This document shows, piece after piece, positions 16,060-22,440 of a stretch of DNA of 34,430 bases (within the stretch, counting starts at the first letter, position 1; each line of letters begins with the position of its first letter). Where the stretch lies: positions 8,486 to 42,915 of the forward strand of contig JAKAHT010000003.1 in the NCBI GenBank assembly GCA_021814805.1, in the 5' to 3' direction. The translations under genes and the position numbers were made by a program. Under the pieces are notes generated by a model, which was given only the letters and a program-made list of their open reading frames with translations, searched no databases and was not told where the DNA came from. The DNA comes from a bacterium (lineage in GTDB: Bacteria; Patescibacteriota; Minisyncoccia; UBA6257; GWB1-50-10).

Positions 16060-16307
16060 TGAACGTTAAAATAGATTCTTTAAGAGGAATACTTTTCGAG
16101 TCTACAGCCGAAAGCCTAACCGCGGAAACCAAAGCTGGAGAAATAACAGTCTTACCGGGTCACCGATCGCTTATAACTTCTCTGAAACCCGGTATTTTGA
16201 AAATTATTGATTCCAACAGCGAAGAAAAATTTTTCGAAGTTAAGTCAGGTTTCCTTGAGGTTAAAAAAATAAAAGAAAAAACTTTTTTAACGATTCTCAT
16301 TGACTAA
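16056..16307 (+). CDS. atpC: ATP synthase F1 subunit epsilon, lacking the C-terminal helical domain
   Basis: Epsilon sits on gamma in the rotor and in many bacteria inhibits ATP hydrolysis through two C-terminal helices. This product is only 83 residues, against about 130-140 usually. It contains just the N-terminal beta-sandwich: the opening MNVKIDSLRGILFESTAES, then EITVLPGHRSLITSLKPG, the family's conserved turn, and VKSGFLEVKKIKEKTFLTIL. The inhibitory helices are absent. It closes the operon and overlaps atpD by four bases. ATG codons at 16056 and 16059 are both possible starts. Confidence 0.93.
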   Translation: MMNVKIDSLRGILFESTAESLTAETKAGEITVLPGHRSLITSLKPGILKIIDSNSEEKFFEVKSGFLEVKKIKEKTFLTILID

Positions 16308-16381
16308 ACGCCGATTTTCTGGTATTTTAGAAAAAAGTTGCTTTTAAAAATAACCAATAAAAAATAAAAAGGAATAAAACT

Positions 16382-16813
16382 ATGGAACAGAAGTTGAATA
16401 AAATTTCCCAGTTCGATTTTAAGGAGGGGCATTATGTTGCCGAGGACGGAGTCGTAATGTGGTGTTTTGATAAAAGATTAAGAAAAAATGGTCTTGATTT
16501 CCTGGAAAACTACTTGAAACTCGGTTTCGATTTCGTCTCTATCGCCTCGGGAGGACTTTCAAGACTTACTTCCGGAGACGAAGGAAGTATAAAGTTTGTA
16601 TTGGAAGAAGTAGGTAAATCAGTAAAGCTTCACAAATCGCCGACCATAATTCTTACCGCCCATAATAATTGCGGTGACTTCGGAGGTGTAATAGATGCCA
16701 ATTTTTACATCGAGAAACTCGATGAAGGTGAAAGGAAACTTAAAGAATTGGCGCCGGGAATAAAAATAAGAAAATTTTTCATCGACTTCGACGCCATATA
16801 CGAAGTCAATTAA
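16382..16813 (+). CDS. Beta-carbonic-anhydrase-like protein, compact
   Basis: Beta-carbonic anhydrases are zinc enzymes that interconvert CO2 and bicarbonate. The 143-residue product is shorter than most (about 200) but keeps the complete metal and catalytic pattern: C28-F-D30-K-R32 (the CxDxR motif), a glycine pair in SIASGGLS (53-60), GSIKFVLEEV, and H94-N-N-C97-G. Together C28, H94 and C97 would bind zinc, and D30-R32 would be the catalytic dyad. An AAGGA lies 8 nt before the start, one of the few Shine-Dalgarno sites here. It stands alone, downstream of atpC by 74 nt, and is closed by a strong terminator. Carbonic anhydrase activity is inferred from motifs. Confidence 0.78.
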   Translation: MEQKLNKISQFDFKEGHYVAEDGVVMWCFDKRLRKNGLDFLENYLKLGFDFVSIASGGLSRLTSGDEGSIKFVLEEVGKSVKLHKSPTIILTAHNNCGDFGGVIDANFYIEKLDEGERKLKELAPGIKIRKFFIDFDAIYEVN

Positions 16814-16820
16814 ACAATTG

Positions 16821-16852
16821 AAAACCGCAGGCAGAAAAACTCCTGCGGTTTT
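16821..16852 (+). terminator. Rho-independent, probably bidirectional terminator
   Basis: A perfect 11-bp stem AAAACCGCAGG (16821-16831) with CCTGCGGTTTT (16842-16852), loop of 10 nt, flanked by A-rich and T-rich ends. It closes the carbonic-anhydrase-like gene and isolates the dnaG promoter downstream. Confidence 0.9.
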
Positions 16853-16870
16853 CTCTTTATATTGATGTTT

Positions 16871-16899
16871 TTGCAAAGGCGGAAAGCGGGGTTTAAAAT
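16871..16899 (+). promoter_or_regulatory. Promoter for dnaG-rpoD
   Basis: TTGCAA (16871-16876), a 17-nt spacer and TAAAAT (16894-16899). The -10 ends 7 nt before ATG 16907, predicting a leaderless dnaG transcript and ruling out the earlier in-frame TTG/ATG codons at 16862 and 16865 as starts of this message. Confidence 0.7.
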
Positions 16900-16906
16900 A
16901 CTTGTA

Positions 16907-18616
16907 ATGGCGAAAGACGTAGATTTAATAAAAGAGAAAGTCGATCTGGTCGATTTTCTAAAGTCGTATTTGACACTCACGCCAACCGGCAGAAATTTTA
17001 AGGCTATTTGTCCTTTTCATCAGGAAAAAACTCCTTCCTTTTTTGTTTCTCCGGAAAGAAAAATATGGCACTGCTTCGGGTGCGGACTCGGAGGAGACGT
17101 AATAAAGTTCGCTATGCTTTACGAGCATTTGGAATTCCCGGAAGCTTTGAAATTTCTGGCTGAAAAAGCCGGCATTCAAATAAGAACTCTCAATCCTTCG
17201 GAACAGAGAGAATTCGGCGTGCTTTATGATTTAAACGAGGAAGCCGTAAGGTTTTATAAAAAAAATCTTTCTCTGAACGAAAGAGCTCTGGCTTATTTAA
17301 AAGAAAGAGGGCTTAAGCCGGAAATCATAGAGGAATTCAACTTAGGTTTCGCTCCTTACGGAGAGGAACTTGTGAAATTTCTTATAAAAAACGGTCATGA
17401 TATAAGGGATATTGCGAGAGCCGGCTTAGCACAAAGAAATACAAGGGGGCTTTACAAAGACAAGTTTCAAGAAAGAATAATATTCCCCATTTCGAATCAA
17501 GTCGGTAAAGTAGTCGCTTTTACCGGAAGAATCATGCCTGATTCTTCCGGTAAAGACCCCGAAGGATCTCCCAAATACCTCAACTCGCCGGAAACGGTGA
17601 TATTTAATAAATCGAAAGTGCTCTACGGTTTTGATAAATCAAAACAATATGTAAGCGATAAAAATTCGGTCATAATAGTCGAGGGTCAAATGGATTTTCT
17701 CATGATGTGGCAAGCCGGCGTGAAAAATATGGTGGCCGTATCGGGAACCGGACTGACTGAAGACCACCTTTCGAGATTAAGAAGATTCGCGGATACCGTA
17801 ACCGTAAGTTTTGACAAGGACAAGGCCGGCATAAAGGCTCTTGAGAGAAGTTTGGATCATTTCCATAAATTCGATTTTAACGTCAAGGTTTTGGATTTGG
17901 GTAAATTCAAGGATCCGGCCGACGCTTGTCGGGACAATCCCGAATTCATAAAAACGGCCTTAAGCTGGTCGAAACCGGCCCTTTCTTATCTCATGGATCT
18001 TTATTTCGGGTCGCGCTCGTACAAAGAAGGCGGCATAGCTTCCAAAAAAAGGATAATGAGACATATTTTGTTGAAAATAAGAGCCTTGAGGAGCGCCGTA
18101 GAAAAAGGTATTTGGATAAAAGAAGCCTCCAGAGAATCAGGTATTCCGGAAAACGATTTAAGAGAAGAATTGAATGATTTAAATAAAGAAACGTTCAAAA
18201 ATGAAGAAAAAGACCTTATCGACGAAAACGATAAGTCGGATAAAATAGAGGAAGTGGCTAGGAAATTAACGGCTATTTCTTTGACAAAAAAAGAATTTCT
18301 TGATATCTTAAAAAACGAAATAAACCTTCTGCCGGATAATTTCGCTAAAATAATCCGCGGCGACAAAGAGTCCGACGACACGGCACTCGTTGAACTGGAA
18401 GCTTCCTACGTATCAAGCAGCTTGGATGAAAAAACCATAAGGAAGGAGTTTAACGATCTTCTTAAAAAATTGAAAGTGATATCGATGAACAAAACGAAGT
18501 CCTCGATAAAGAAAGCTCTTACCGAAGCTCAAAATTCCAACGATGAGGAAAAAGTAACTAACTTGCTTTCTCAATTTTCCGATATCAGTAAAAAATTGAA
18601 CGATTTATCAAAATGA
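16907..18616 (+). CDS. dnaG: DNA primase DnaG
   Basis: DnaG synthesises RNA primers for replication. From ATG 16907 the product is 569 residues. The N-terminal zinc-binding domain has ligands C35, H38, C56 and C59 (ICPFHQEKTPSFF and WHCFGCGLGGD). The TOPRIM catalytic core has VIIVEGQMD followed by SGTGLTEDHL and VTVSFDKDKAGIKA, which supply the metal-binding acidic residues. The C-terminal helicase-binding region is charged and poorly conserved. Starts at 16862 or 16865 would add 14-15 residues upstream of the normal N terminus MAKDVDLIKEKVDL, and a good -10 box lies in that stretch. The stop overlaps the rpoD start (ATGA), the conserved primase-sigma gene pair, without rpsU. Confidence 0.96.
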   Translation: MAKDVDLIKEKVDLVDFLKSYLTLTPTGRNFKAICPFHQEKTPSFFVSPERKIWHCFGCGLGGDVIKFAMLYEHLEFPEALKFLAEKAGIQIRTLNPSEQREFGVLYDLNEEAVRFYKKNLSLNERALAYLKERGLKPEIIEEFNLGFAPYGEELVKFLIKNGHDIRDIARAGLAQRNTRGLYKDKFQERIIFPISNQVGKVVAFTGRIMPDSSGKDPEGSPKYLNSPETVIFNKSKVLYGFDKSKQYVSDKNSVIIVEGQMDFLMMWQAGVKNMVAVSGTGLTEDHLSRLRRFADTVTVSFDKDKAGIKALERSLDHFHKFDFNVKVLDLGKFKDPADACRDNPEFIKTALSWSKPALSYLMDLYFGSRSYKEGGIASKKRIMRHILLKIRALRSAVEKGIWIKEASRESGIPENDLREELNDLNKETFKNEEKDLIDENDKSDKIEEVARKLTAISLTKKEFLDILKNEINLLPDNFAKIIRGDKESDDTALVELEASYVSSSLDEKTIRKEFNDLLKKLKVISMNKTKSSIKKALTEAQNSNDEEKVTNLLSQFSDISKKLNDLSK

Positions 18617-19827
18617 AAAAAACTCCCAAAAAGAAAATTAAAAAGAATAAGTCAGTTTCAAAAAAAATGGCCGTTAAAAAAGGACCAAGGGTAAAAACCG
18701 GCAAAAAGAATCTAAAGTTAGCCAAAAAACCAGAAAAACAGGTTCCGGTTTCTCCGGAATACGCTGAAGCTTTGGAGGAACTGGTAAAAAGAGGCAGGGG
18801 CCGGGAATTTTTGACCGATGCCGAGGTTTTGAATTATTTCCCGGAAATAGAAAAAAATCTCCCTTTCTTGGAGCAAGTCTACGGCCGGCTAGAAAAAGAG
18901 GGCATAAAAATAAAAGAATCGGCGCCCGTTATAAAAAGTTTGAACCTCGAAGAAGTTTCAGCCGACGAACTTAAGGAAGCCACTAAAATAGAAAACGATC
19001 TGCCGGATGCGGTTCAAATGTATCTTAAGGAGATAGGCAAAACACCTCTTTTGACATCGGCCGAAGAAAAAGAGCTGGCTAAAAGGATAGAAAAAGGCGA
19101 CGAATCGGCCAGAAAAAAACTCATTCAAGCGAATTTAAGGCTCGTCGTTTCCATAGCTAAAAGATATGCCAACAGGAGTCAAAGGCTCAGCATTTTGGAT
19201 TTGATTCAAGAAGGGAACATAGGCCTCTCGAGAGCCGTCGATAAATTCGACTATACCAAGGGATTTAAATTCTCCACCTATGCCACCTGGTGGATAAGAC
19301 AGGCTGTTACAAGAGCCCTCGCGGATTATTCTAGAACCATAAGAATTCCCGTCCATATGGTGGAAACAATAACAAAATACACCCAGGCCAAAAGGCAGCT
19401 CATGCAAGAGCTCGGGCGGGAGCCGCTACCCGAAGAAATAGCTTCCGAGATGGGCATGGACGTCAAAAAAATACACTACATACAGAAGATTTCCCAGGAA
19501 GTAATGTCTCTCGAGGCGCCGATAGGCGACAGCGAGGATGATTTGACTCTGTCAGATTTCATAAAAGACGAACAAAGCCTGAGTCCTGACGAGTTGGCCA
19601 ACCAAGCTCTTCTTAAGGATCAAATAAAGGAAATATTAGCCGATCTAACGGACCGGGAACAAAAAATACTCGCCATGAGATTCGGCCTCGACGATAACAT
19701 ACCTCACACTTTAGAAGAGGTGGGAAAGGAATTCGGGGTTACAAGGGAGCGTATAAGGCAAATAGAAGCCAAGGCCTTAGAAAAAATAAGAACTCACCAT
19801 AAATCTAAGAAACTGGAAGGGTATTGA
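18613..19827 (+). CDS. rpoD: RNA polymerase primary sigma factor RpoD (sigma-70)
   Basis: This is the housekeeping sigma factor that recognises -35/-10 promoters. The 404-residue product has a Lys-rich N terminus (1-43), a region 1.1-like segment (about 48-103), region 1.2 beginning DAVQMYLKEIGKTPLLT (132-148), region 2 with NLRLVVSIAKRY and the -10-melting helix FSTYATWWIRQAVTRAL (220-236), region 3 (about 245-320), and region 4 with LTDREQKILAMRFGL and the helix-turn-helix VTRERIRQIEAKALEKIR. The full set of promoter-binding residues agrees with the TTGACA/TATAAT-like promoters seen across this window. It overlaps dnaG by four bases. Confidence 0.98.
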   Translation: MKKTPKKKIKKNKSVSKKMAVKKGPRVKTGKKNLKLAKKPEKQVPVSPEYAEALEELVKRGRGREFLTDAEVLNYFPEIEKNLPFLEQVYGRLEKEGIKIKESAPVIKSLNLEEVSADELKEATKIENDLPDAVQMYLKEIGKTPLLTSAEEKELAKRIEKGDESARKKLIQANLRLVVSIAKRYANRSQRLSILDLIQEGNIGLSRAVDKFDYTKGFKFSTYATWWIRQAVTRALADYSRTIRIPVHMVETITKYTQAKRQLMQELGREPLPEEIASEMGMDVKKIHYIQKISQEVMSLEAPIGDSEDDLTLSDFIKDEQSLSPDELANQALLKDQIKEILADLTDREQKILAMRFGLDDNIPHTLEEVGKEFGVTRERIRQIEAKALEKIRTHHKSKKLEGY

Positions 19828-19842
19828 TCCTTAGGGGTAACC

Positions 19843-19871
19843 TTGGACATTCCTTATAATTGTGGTATAGT
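19843..19871 (+). promoter_or_regulatory. Extended -10 promoter for the 93-residue gene
   Basis: TTGGAC (19843-19848), a 17-nt spacer and TATAGT (19866-19871) preceded by TGG, giving an extended -10 element. The transcript would start near 19878 inside a hairpin, with a leader of about 65 nt before ATG 19945. Confidence 0.6.
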
Positions 19872-19897
19872 AATAATCCTGTTTTAACAGGGTTATT
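19872..19897 (+). terminator. Hairpin between rpoD and the 93-residue gene
   Basis: AATAATCCTGTT (19872-19883) pairs with AACAGGGTTATT (19886-19897) with one G-T pair and a tiny loop, followed by TATTTAATT rather than a clean T run. It could end the rpoD transcript or, because the promoter -10 directly abuts it, act as a 5' stabilising hairpin of the next mRNA. Confidence 0.45.
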
Positions 19898-19944
19898 TAT
19901 TTAATTAACTGCATTATTAACAAAACAAAAATACCGGAGGTACT

Positions 19945-20226
19945 ATGTGTCTTGTCAGAGATACTATCGCAGCAACAGTTACCCACTCAAACGGAAAAAA
20001 CTTCTCAGTGAAGTTTTTTATCAGAGATGAAAAAAGTGGAACAGTTTCCGAACAGGAAATGAGAGTCCCTAAGGACAAGAAAACCGTCTCACCAAGAATA
20101 GATCAGGTTGTTTTCTTGAAGCTGACTAAAAAGAAGGGTCAGCTTGTACCGAAAAAAGTTTGGTTGGGTAGAAAAAAAGACACAGGAGTTATGCTACAAA
20201 GGAAGGACGTCATCTATAGCAGGTAG
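19945..20226 (+). CDS. Hypothetical small basic protein with strong ribosome binding site
   Basis: I do not recognise this 93-residue protein. It is basic and looks beta-rich, with alternating hydrophobic stretches FSVKFFIRDE, DQVVFLKLTKKK and KVWLGRKK, and no membrane segment or metal motif; the two segments EQEMRVPKDKK and LVPKKVWLGRKKD have a loosely similar pattern. The gene has an extended -10 promoter, a hairpin leader, and GGAGGT (19936-19941) 3 nt before the ATG, the strongest Shine-Dalgarno in the window. A terminator hairpin follows. A free-standing, well-translated unit such as this suggests an abundant protein; nucleic-acid binding is only a guess from charge. Confidence 0.8.
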   Translation: MCLVRDTIAATVTHSNGKNFSVKFFIRDEKSGTVSEQEMRVPKDKKTVSPRIDQVVFLKLTKKKGQLVPKKVWLGRKKDTGVMLQRKDVIYSR

Positions 20227-20247
20227 ATGACATAAAAAGTTCTTACG

Positions 20248-20272
20248 AGGTCCCACGAATTTTGTGGGACCT
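20248..20272 (+). terminator. Terminator hairpin between convergent genes
   Basis: AGGTCCCAC (20248-20256), 7-nt loop, GTGGGACCT (20264-20272), a perfect 9-bp stem. T tracts lie some bases away on both sides (CGTTTTAT on plus; CTTTTTATG on minus), so it may serve both the 93-residue gene and the tRNA-Pro/L28 transcript. Confidence 0.75.
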
Positions 20273-20302
20273 TGCTCGTTTTATATCGTGAGTATTATCT
20301 TG

Positions 20303-20373
20303 TCGGGCTGCCGGGAATTGAACCCGGGTCGCACCCACCCCAAGGGTGTATACTGCCGTTATACTACAGCCCG
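20303..20373 (-). tRNA. tRNA-Pro (anticodon GGG)
   Basis: The minus strand folds into a cloverleaf: acceptor CGGGCTG with CAGCCCG, anticodon arm CACCC-TTGGGGT-GGGTG giving anticodon GGG, T-arm CCGGG-TTCAATT-CCCGG, discriminator A73. CCA is not encoded (the flank reads CAAG), so it needs CCA-adding enzyme. It reads CCC and probably CCU. Its 5' 15 nt overlap the 3' end of the L28 gene on the same strand. Confidence 0.94.
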
Positions 20374-20571
20374 AAGGGTCTTAGGTTTTTTCTTGTTTAA
20401 AGTTTTGATACATTTAGTGCAAACAAGCACTCTTTTCTTCACATCGGGAATACGAGCCCACTGTAGATTGGCTTGTTTTTTAGTCCAGTTGGTCGGATTG
20501 AACTTACCGCGGAGTTTTATCCGCGTTCCGCCCATCTTATATGATTTTCCGCAAACGGCACACTGACGCAT
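20359..20571 (-). CDS. rpmB: 50S ribosomal protein L28
   Basis: bL28 is a small protein of the large ribosomal subunit. From ATG 20571 the product is 70 residues: CAVCGKS (4-10), TNWTKKQANLQWARI (27-41), and KKRVLVCTKC (45-54). The two cysteine pairs C4/C7 and C51/C54 make it the zinc-ribbon (C+) form. An in-frame upstream ATG at 20607 would add 12 residues but lies inside the promoter; ATG 20571 is 7 nt after the -10. The last four codons (RAVV) and the stop are encoded within the 5' part of the downstream tRNA-Pro gene. Confidence 0.92.
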   Translation of the reverse strand: MRQCAVCGKSYKMGGTRIKLRGKFNPTNWTKKQANLQWARIPDVKKRVLVCTKCIKTLNKKKPKTLRAVV

Positions 20572-20578
20572 AGCTTGT

Positions 20579-20607
20579 AGATTATCAAAAGGTGAATATT
20601 CTGTCAA
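20579..20607 (-). promoter_or_regulatory. Promoter for rpmB-tRNA-Pro
   Basis: On the minus strand a perfect TTGACA (20607-20602), a 17-nt spacer and TAATCT (20584-20579), ending 7 nt before the L28 ATG at 20571. This predicts a leaderless L28 mRNA and fixes the start. Confidence 0.65.
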
Positions 20608-20640
20608 TTAAAAACCTGCCTGTTCCGGCGATTGAAATAC

Positions 20641-21282
20641 TTAACCTACCGTAACTTGTTTGTAAGTGCCGGATGGAAAGTCGAATTCGTAGAATGAAGG
20701 GTTATCCTGAGATCCTACTTGGAAAACGACACTTTGCGTTCCCGGCGTCACCGAAAAATTAAGAATCCCATCTACAGAACCTTGAGGAGGCATTGCCTTG
20801 AAAGCCCCCACAATATTATTAGCTTCAATATTGGACCCCGAAGAACTGAATATTTGAATCAAGCTTCCGATATCGACAGCACTGTAACTTGAGGCCGAAT
20901 CGGTAAAAACTTTGACGCTCACGGCTATGTTTCCGTCCGGACTTTCGGACATTTTATTTATCAAAATAGTCAGGTTGGTTTGAGGGGATAAGTCAGAACT
21001 TGAAGTGGCGTTGAAAAGAATACTCGAATTGACGGTCAAAGGAGACGACGGAGACGACGTAGCTGGTTCGGTGCCCGTTACGGAAGAAGAAGGCTCGTTT
21101 AGAACCGTACTTGTCCCAGCAAGAGGCAGAGTGGTTGTGCCGGAAGATCCGTTTTGAGAGGCGTTTTCTCCCAAGACGTTTTCCATATTGCTGATTTTCT
21201 GAAAAATAAGATAAAAACCACCGATGAATATGAGAAGCAAGACGACCAAAAGAACATAAATTGTTTTCAAATTCTTAGTCAT
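20641..21282 (-). CDS. N-terminally anchored, Ser/Thr-rich extracytoplasmic protein, unknown function
   Basis: I do not recognise the family. The 213-residue product has a short positive N terminus, one strong membrane segment (about residues 8-27), a low-complexity linker rich in Ser, Thr, Gly and Pro (about 36-90), and a C-terminal region (about 95-213) of alternating strands, for example VDGILNFSVTPGTQSVVFQV, ending FDFPSGTYKQVTVG. The pattern suggests an Ig-like or similar beta-sandwich displayed outside the membrane. There is no cleavable-signal, lipobox or LPXTG motif. It is divergently transcribed from a site-2-protease-like gene 42 nt away, with its own extended -10 promoter. Confidence 0.85.
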   Translation of the reverse strand: MTKNLKTIYVLLVVLLLIFIGGFYLIFQKISNMENVLGENASQNGSSGTTTLPLAGTSTVLNEPSSSVTGTEPATSSPSSPLTVNSSILFNATSSSDLSPQTNLTILINKMSESPDGNIAVSVKVFTDSASSYSAVDIGSLIQIFSSSGSNIEANNIVGAFKAMPPQGSVDGILNFSVTPGTQSVVFQVGSQDNPSFYEFDFPSGTYKQVTVG

Positions 21283-21288
21283 ATGTAC

Positions 21289-21297
21289 ATTATAACA
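21289..21297 (-). promoter_or_regulatory. Extended -10 promoter for the anchored protein gene
   Basis: The minus strand reads TGTTATAAT (21297-21289), a TGn-TATAAT extended -10 with no clear -35. It ends 6 nt before the ATG at 21282, predicting a leaderless transcript. Confidence 0.65.
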
Positions 21298-21306
21298 GAT
21301 TAAATA

Positions 21307-21315
21307 TGTTATATT
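21307..21315 (+). promoter_or_regulatory. Extended -10 promoter for the site-2-protease-like gene
   Basis: TGTTATATT (21307-21315), a TGn-TATATT extended -10 with no clear -35, ending 9 nt before ATG 21325. It faces the divergent extended -10 promoter about 10 bp away, so the two promoters may interfere or be regulated jointly. Confidence 0.6.
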
Positions 21316-21324
21316 ATTTGTGTA

Positions 21325-21957
21325 ATGGCGATAACTATTTTTGGAATAATAGTCTTGATTTTTTCAGCGGTCATCCACGAGGTGTCTCACGGCTTCATTG
21401 CCGACAAATTGGGCGACCCGACCGCCAGGCTTTCCGGAAGGCTAACACTCAACCCTTTGAAGCATCTTGATCCATTCGGTTCGGTGATACTTCCGATACT
21501 TTTATCTTTGATACCCGGCGGCATAATATTCGGCTGGGCTAAGCCGGTACCCTACAACCCTTACAATCTCAAGGATCCAGAAAAGGGGGCGGCCAAAATA
21601 GCCTTGGCTGGTCCCTTGAGCAACCTGGTTTTGGCTTTGATTTTCAGCATCGTCTTCAGGATAACGGCAGCGGAGACAGGCGGAATATTTTATAATCTCA
21701 ACGAACTTTCCGGCATAATAGTCCTCATAAACATAGTCCTCGGCGTATTCAATATGGTTCCCATACCGCCGCTCGACGGGGCTAAAGTCATAACCGCTGT
21801 CATACCCGACAGAGCTTATAAAGTTAAAAGATTTCTTTCGGAAAACAATCCCTACGGATGGATAATTCTTATAGCCTTTATATTCTTCGGATTGTCGGTA
21901 ATAGATCCGGTCATATCTTTCCTCTTTAAAATTTTCACCGGTGTTCCGATATACTAG
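21325..21957 (+). CDS. Site-2-protease-like membrane metalloprotease (M50 family)
   Basis: M50 proteases cut substrates within the membrane. The 210-residue product has four or more hydrophobic segments. The zinc motif HEVSH is at 18-22 in the first one, and the third ligand lies in NMVPIPPLDG (143-152, D151). GRLTLNPLKHLDPFGSVILP (38-57) and AKPVPYNP (72-79) are typical of the small PDZ-free M50 group common in bacteria. It ends with TAG, just before the str operon promoter. A divergent membrane-anchored protein lies next to it and is a conceivable substrate. Confidence 0.92.
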   Translation: MAITIFGIIVLIFSAVIHEVSHGFIADKLGDPTARLSGRLTLNPLKHLDPFGSVILPILLSLIPGGIIFGWAKPVPYNPYNLKDPEKGAAKIALAGPLSNLVLALIFSIVFRITAAETGGIFYNLNELSGIIVLINIVLGVFNMVPIPPLDGAKVITAVIPDRAYKVKRFLSENNPYGWIILIAFIFFGLSVIDPVISFLFKIFTGVPIY

Positions 21958-21966
21958 CCTAAAATG

Positions 21967-21995
21967 TTGACATTTATTGGGTTATTGTTTATTTT
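21967..21995 (+). promoter_or_regulatory. Promoter for the str operon
   Basis: A perfect TTGACA (21967-21972), a 17-nt spacer and TATTTT (21990-21995). Transcription would start near 22002, leaving a leader of about 18 nt containing AAAGGA (22010-22015), 4 nt before the rpsL start. Confidence 0.75.
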
Positions 21996-22019
21996 TAATA
22001 CTACGTTTCAAAGGAATAA

Positions 22020-22436
22020 ATGCCTACAGTAAATCAATTGATAAAAAAGGGCAGAACAACTGCCAAGAAAAAATCTAAGGCTCCAGCTTTGGAATTTTAT
22101 TTCAACTACTTAAAAAACAAGCCGGTCGATTCTTCGTCACCTTTCAAAAGAGGGGTGTGTTTGAAGGTTTTCACCACCACCCCCAAGAAACCTAACTCGG
22201 CTTTGAGAAAAGTGGCGAGGGTGAGACTTACGAATGGCATGGAAGTCACGGCTTATATACCGGGCGAAGGACACAATCTTCAAGAACACTCCGTCGTCGT
22301 AGTCCGCGGCGGCCGCGTTAAAGACCTGCCCGGCGTCAGGTATCACATAATAAGAGGGGTTCTCGATACTCAAGGAGTGGGAGCCAGAAAACAGCAACGT
22401 TCCAAATACGGCGCCAAGAAAGCAAAATCCCAATAG
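22020..22436 (+). CDS. rpsL: 30S ribosomal protein S12
   Basis: S12 lies at the decoding centre and controls translational accuracy. The 138-residue product has the conserved TTPKKPNSALRKVARVRL, IPGEGHNLQEHSVVVVRGG and DLPGVRYHIIRG segments, which hold the streptomycin-sensitivity lysine and proline positions. It leads the str operon and has an AAAGGA ribosome binding site 4 nt upstream, plus a strong promoter. The product is followed by S7 after 4 nt. Confidence 0.98.
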   Translation: MPTVNQLIKKGRTTAKKKSKAPALEFYFNYLKNKPVDSSSPFKRGVCLKVFTTTPKKPNSALRKVARVRLTNGMEVTAYIPGEGHNLQEHSVVVVRGGRVKDLPGVRYHIIRGVLDTQGVGARKQQRSKYGAKKAKSQ

Positions 22437-22440
22437 TAAA

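Noticed and set aside
16308..16381. Terminator after atpC
   Set aside because: TTTTCT/AGAAAA can pair but the stem is short and A/T only with no clean T run; a promoter before the carbonic-anhydrase-like gene is not convincing either.
20264..20566. 100-residue plus-strand frame over tRNA-Pro and L28
   Set aside because: It is antisense to a tRNA and a zinc-ribbon ribosomal protein, both well supported.
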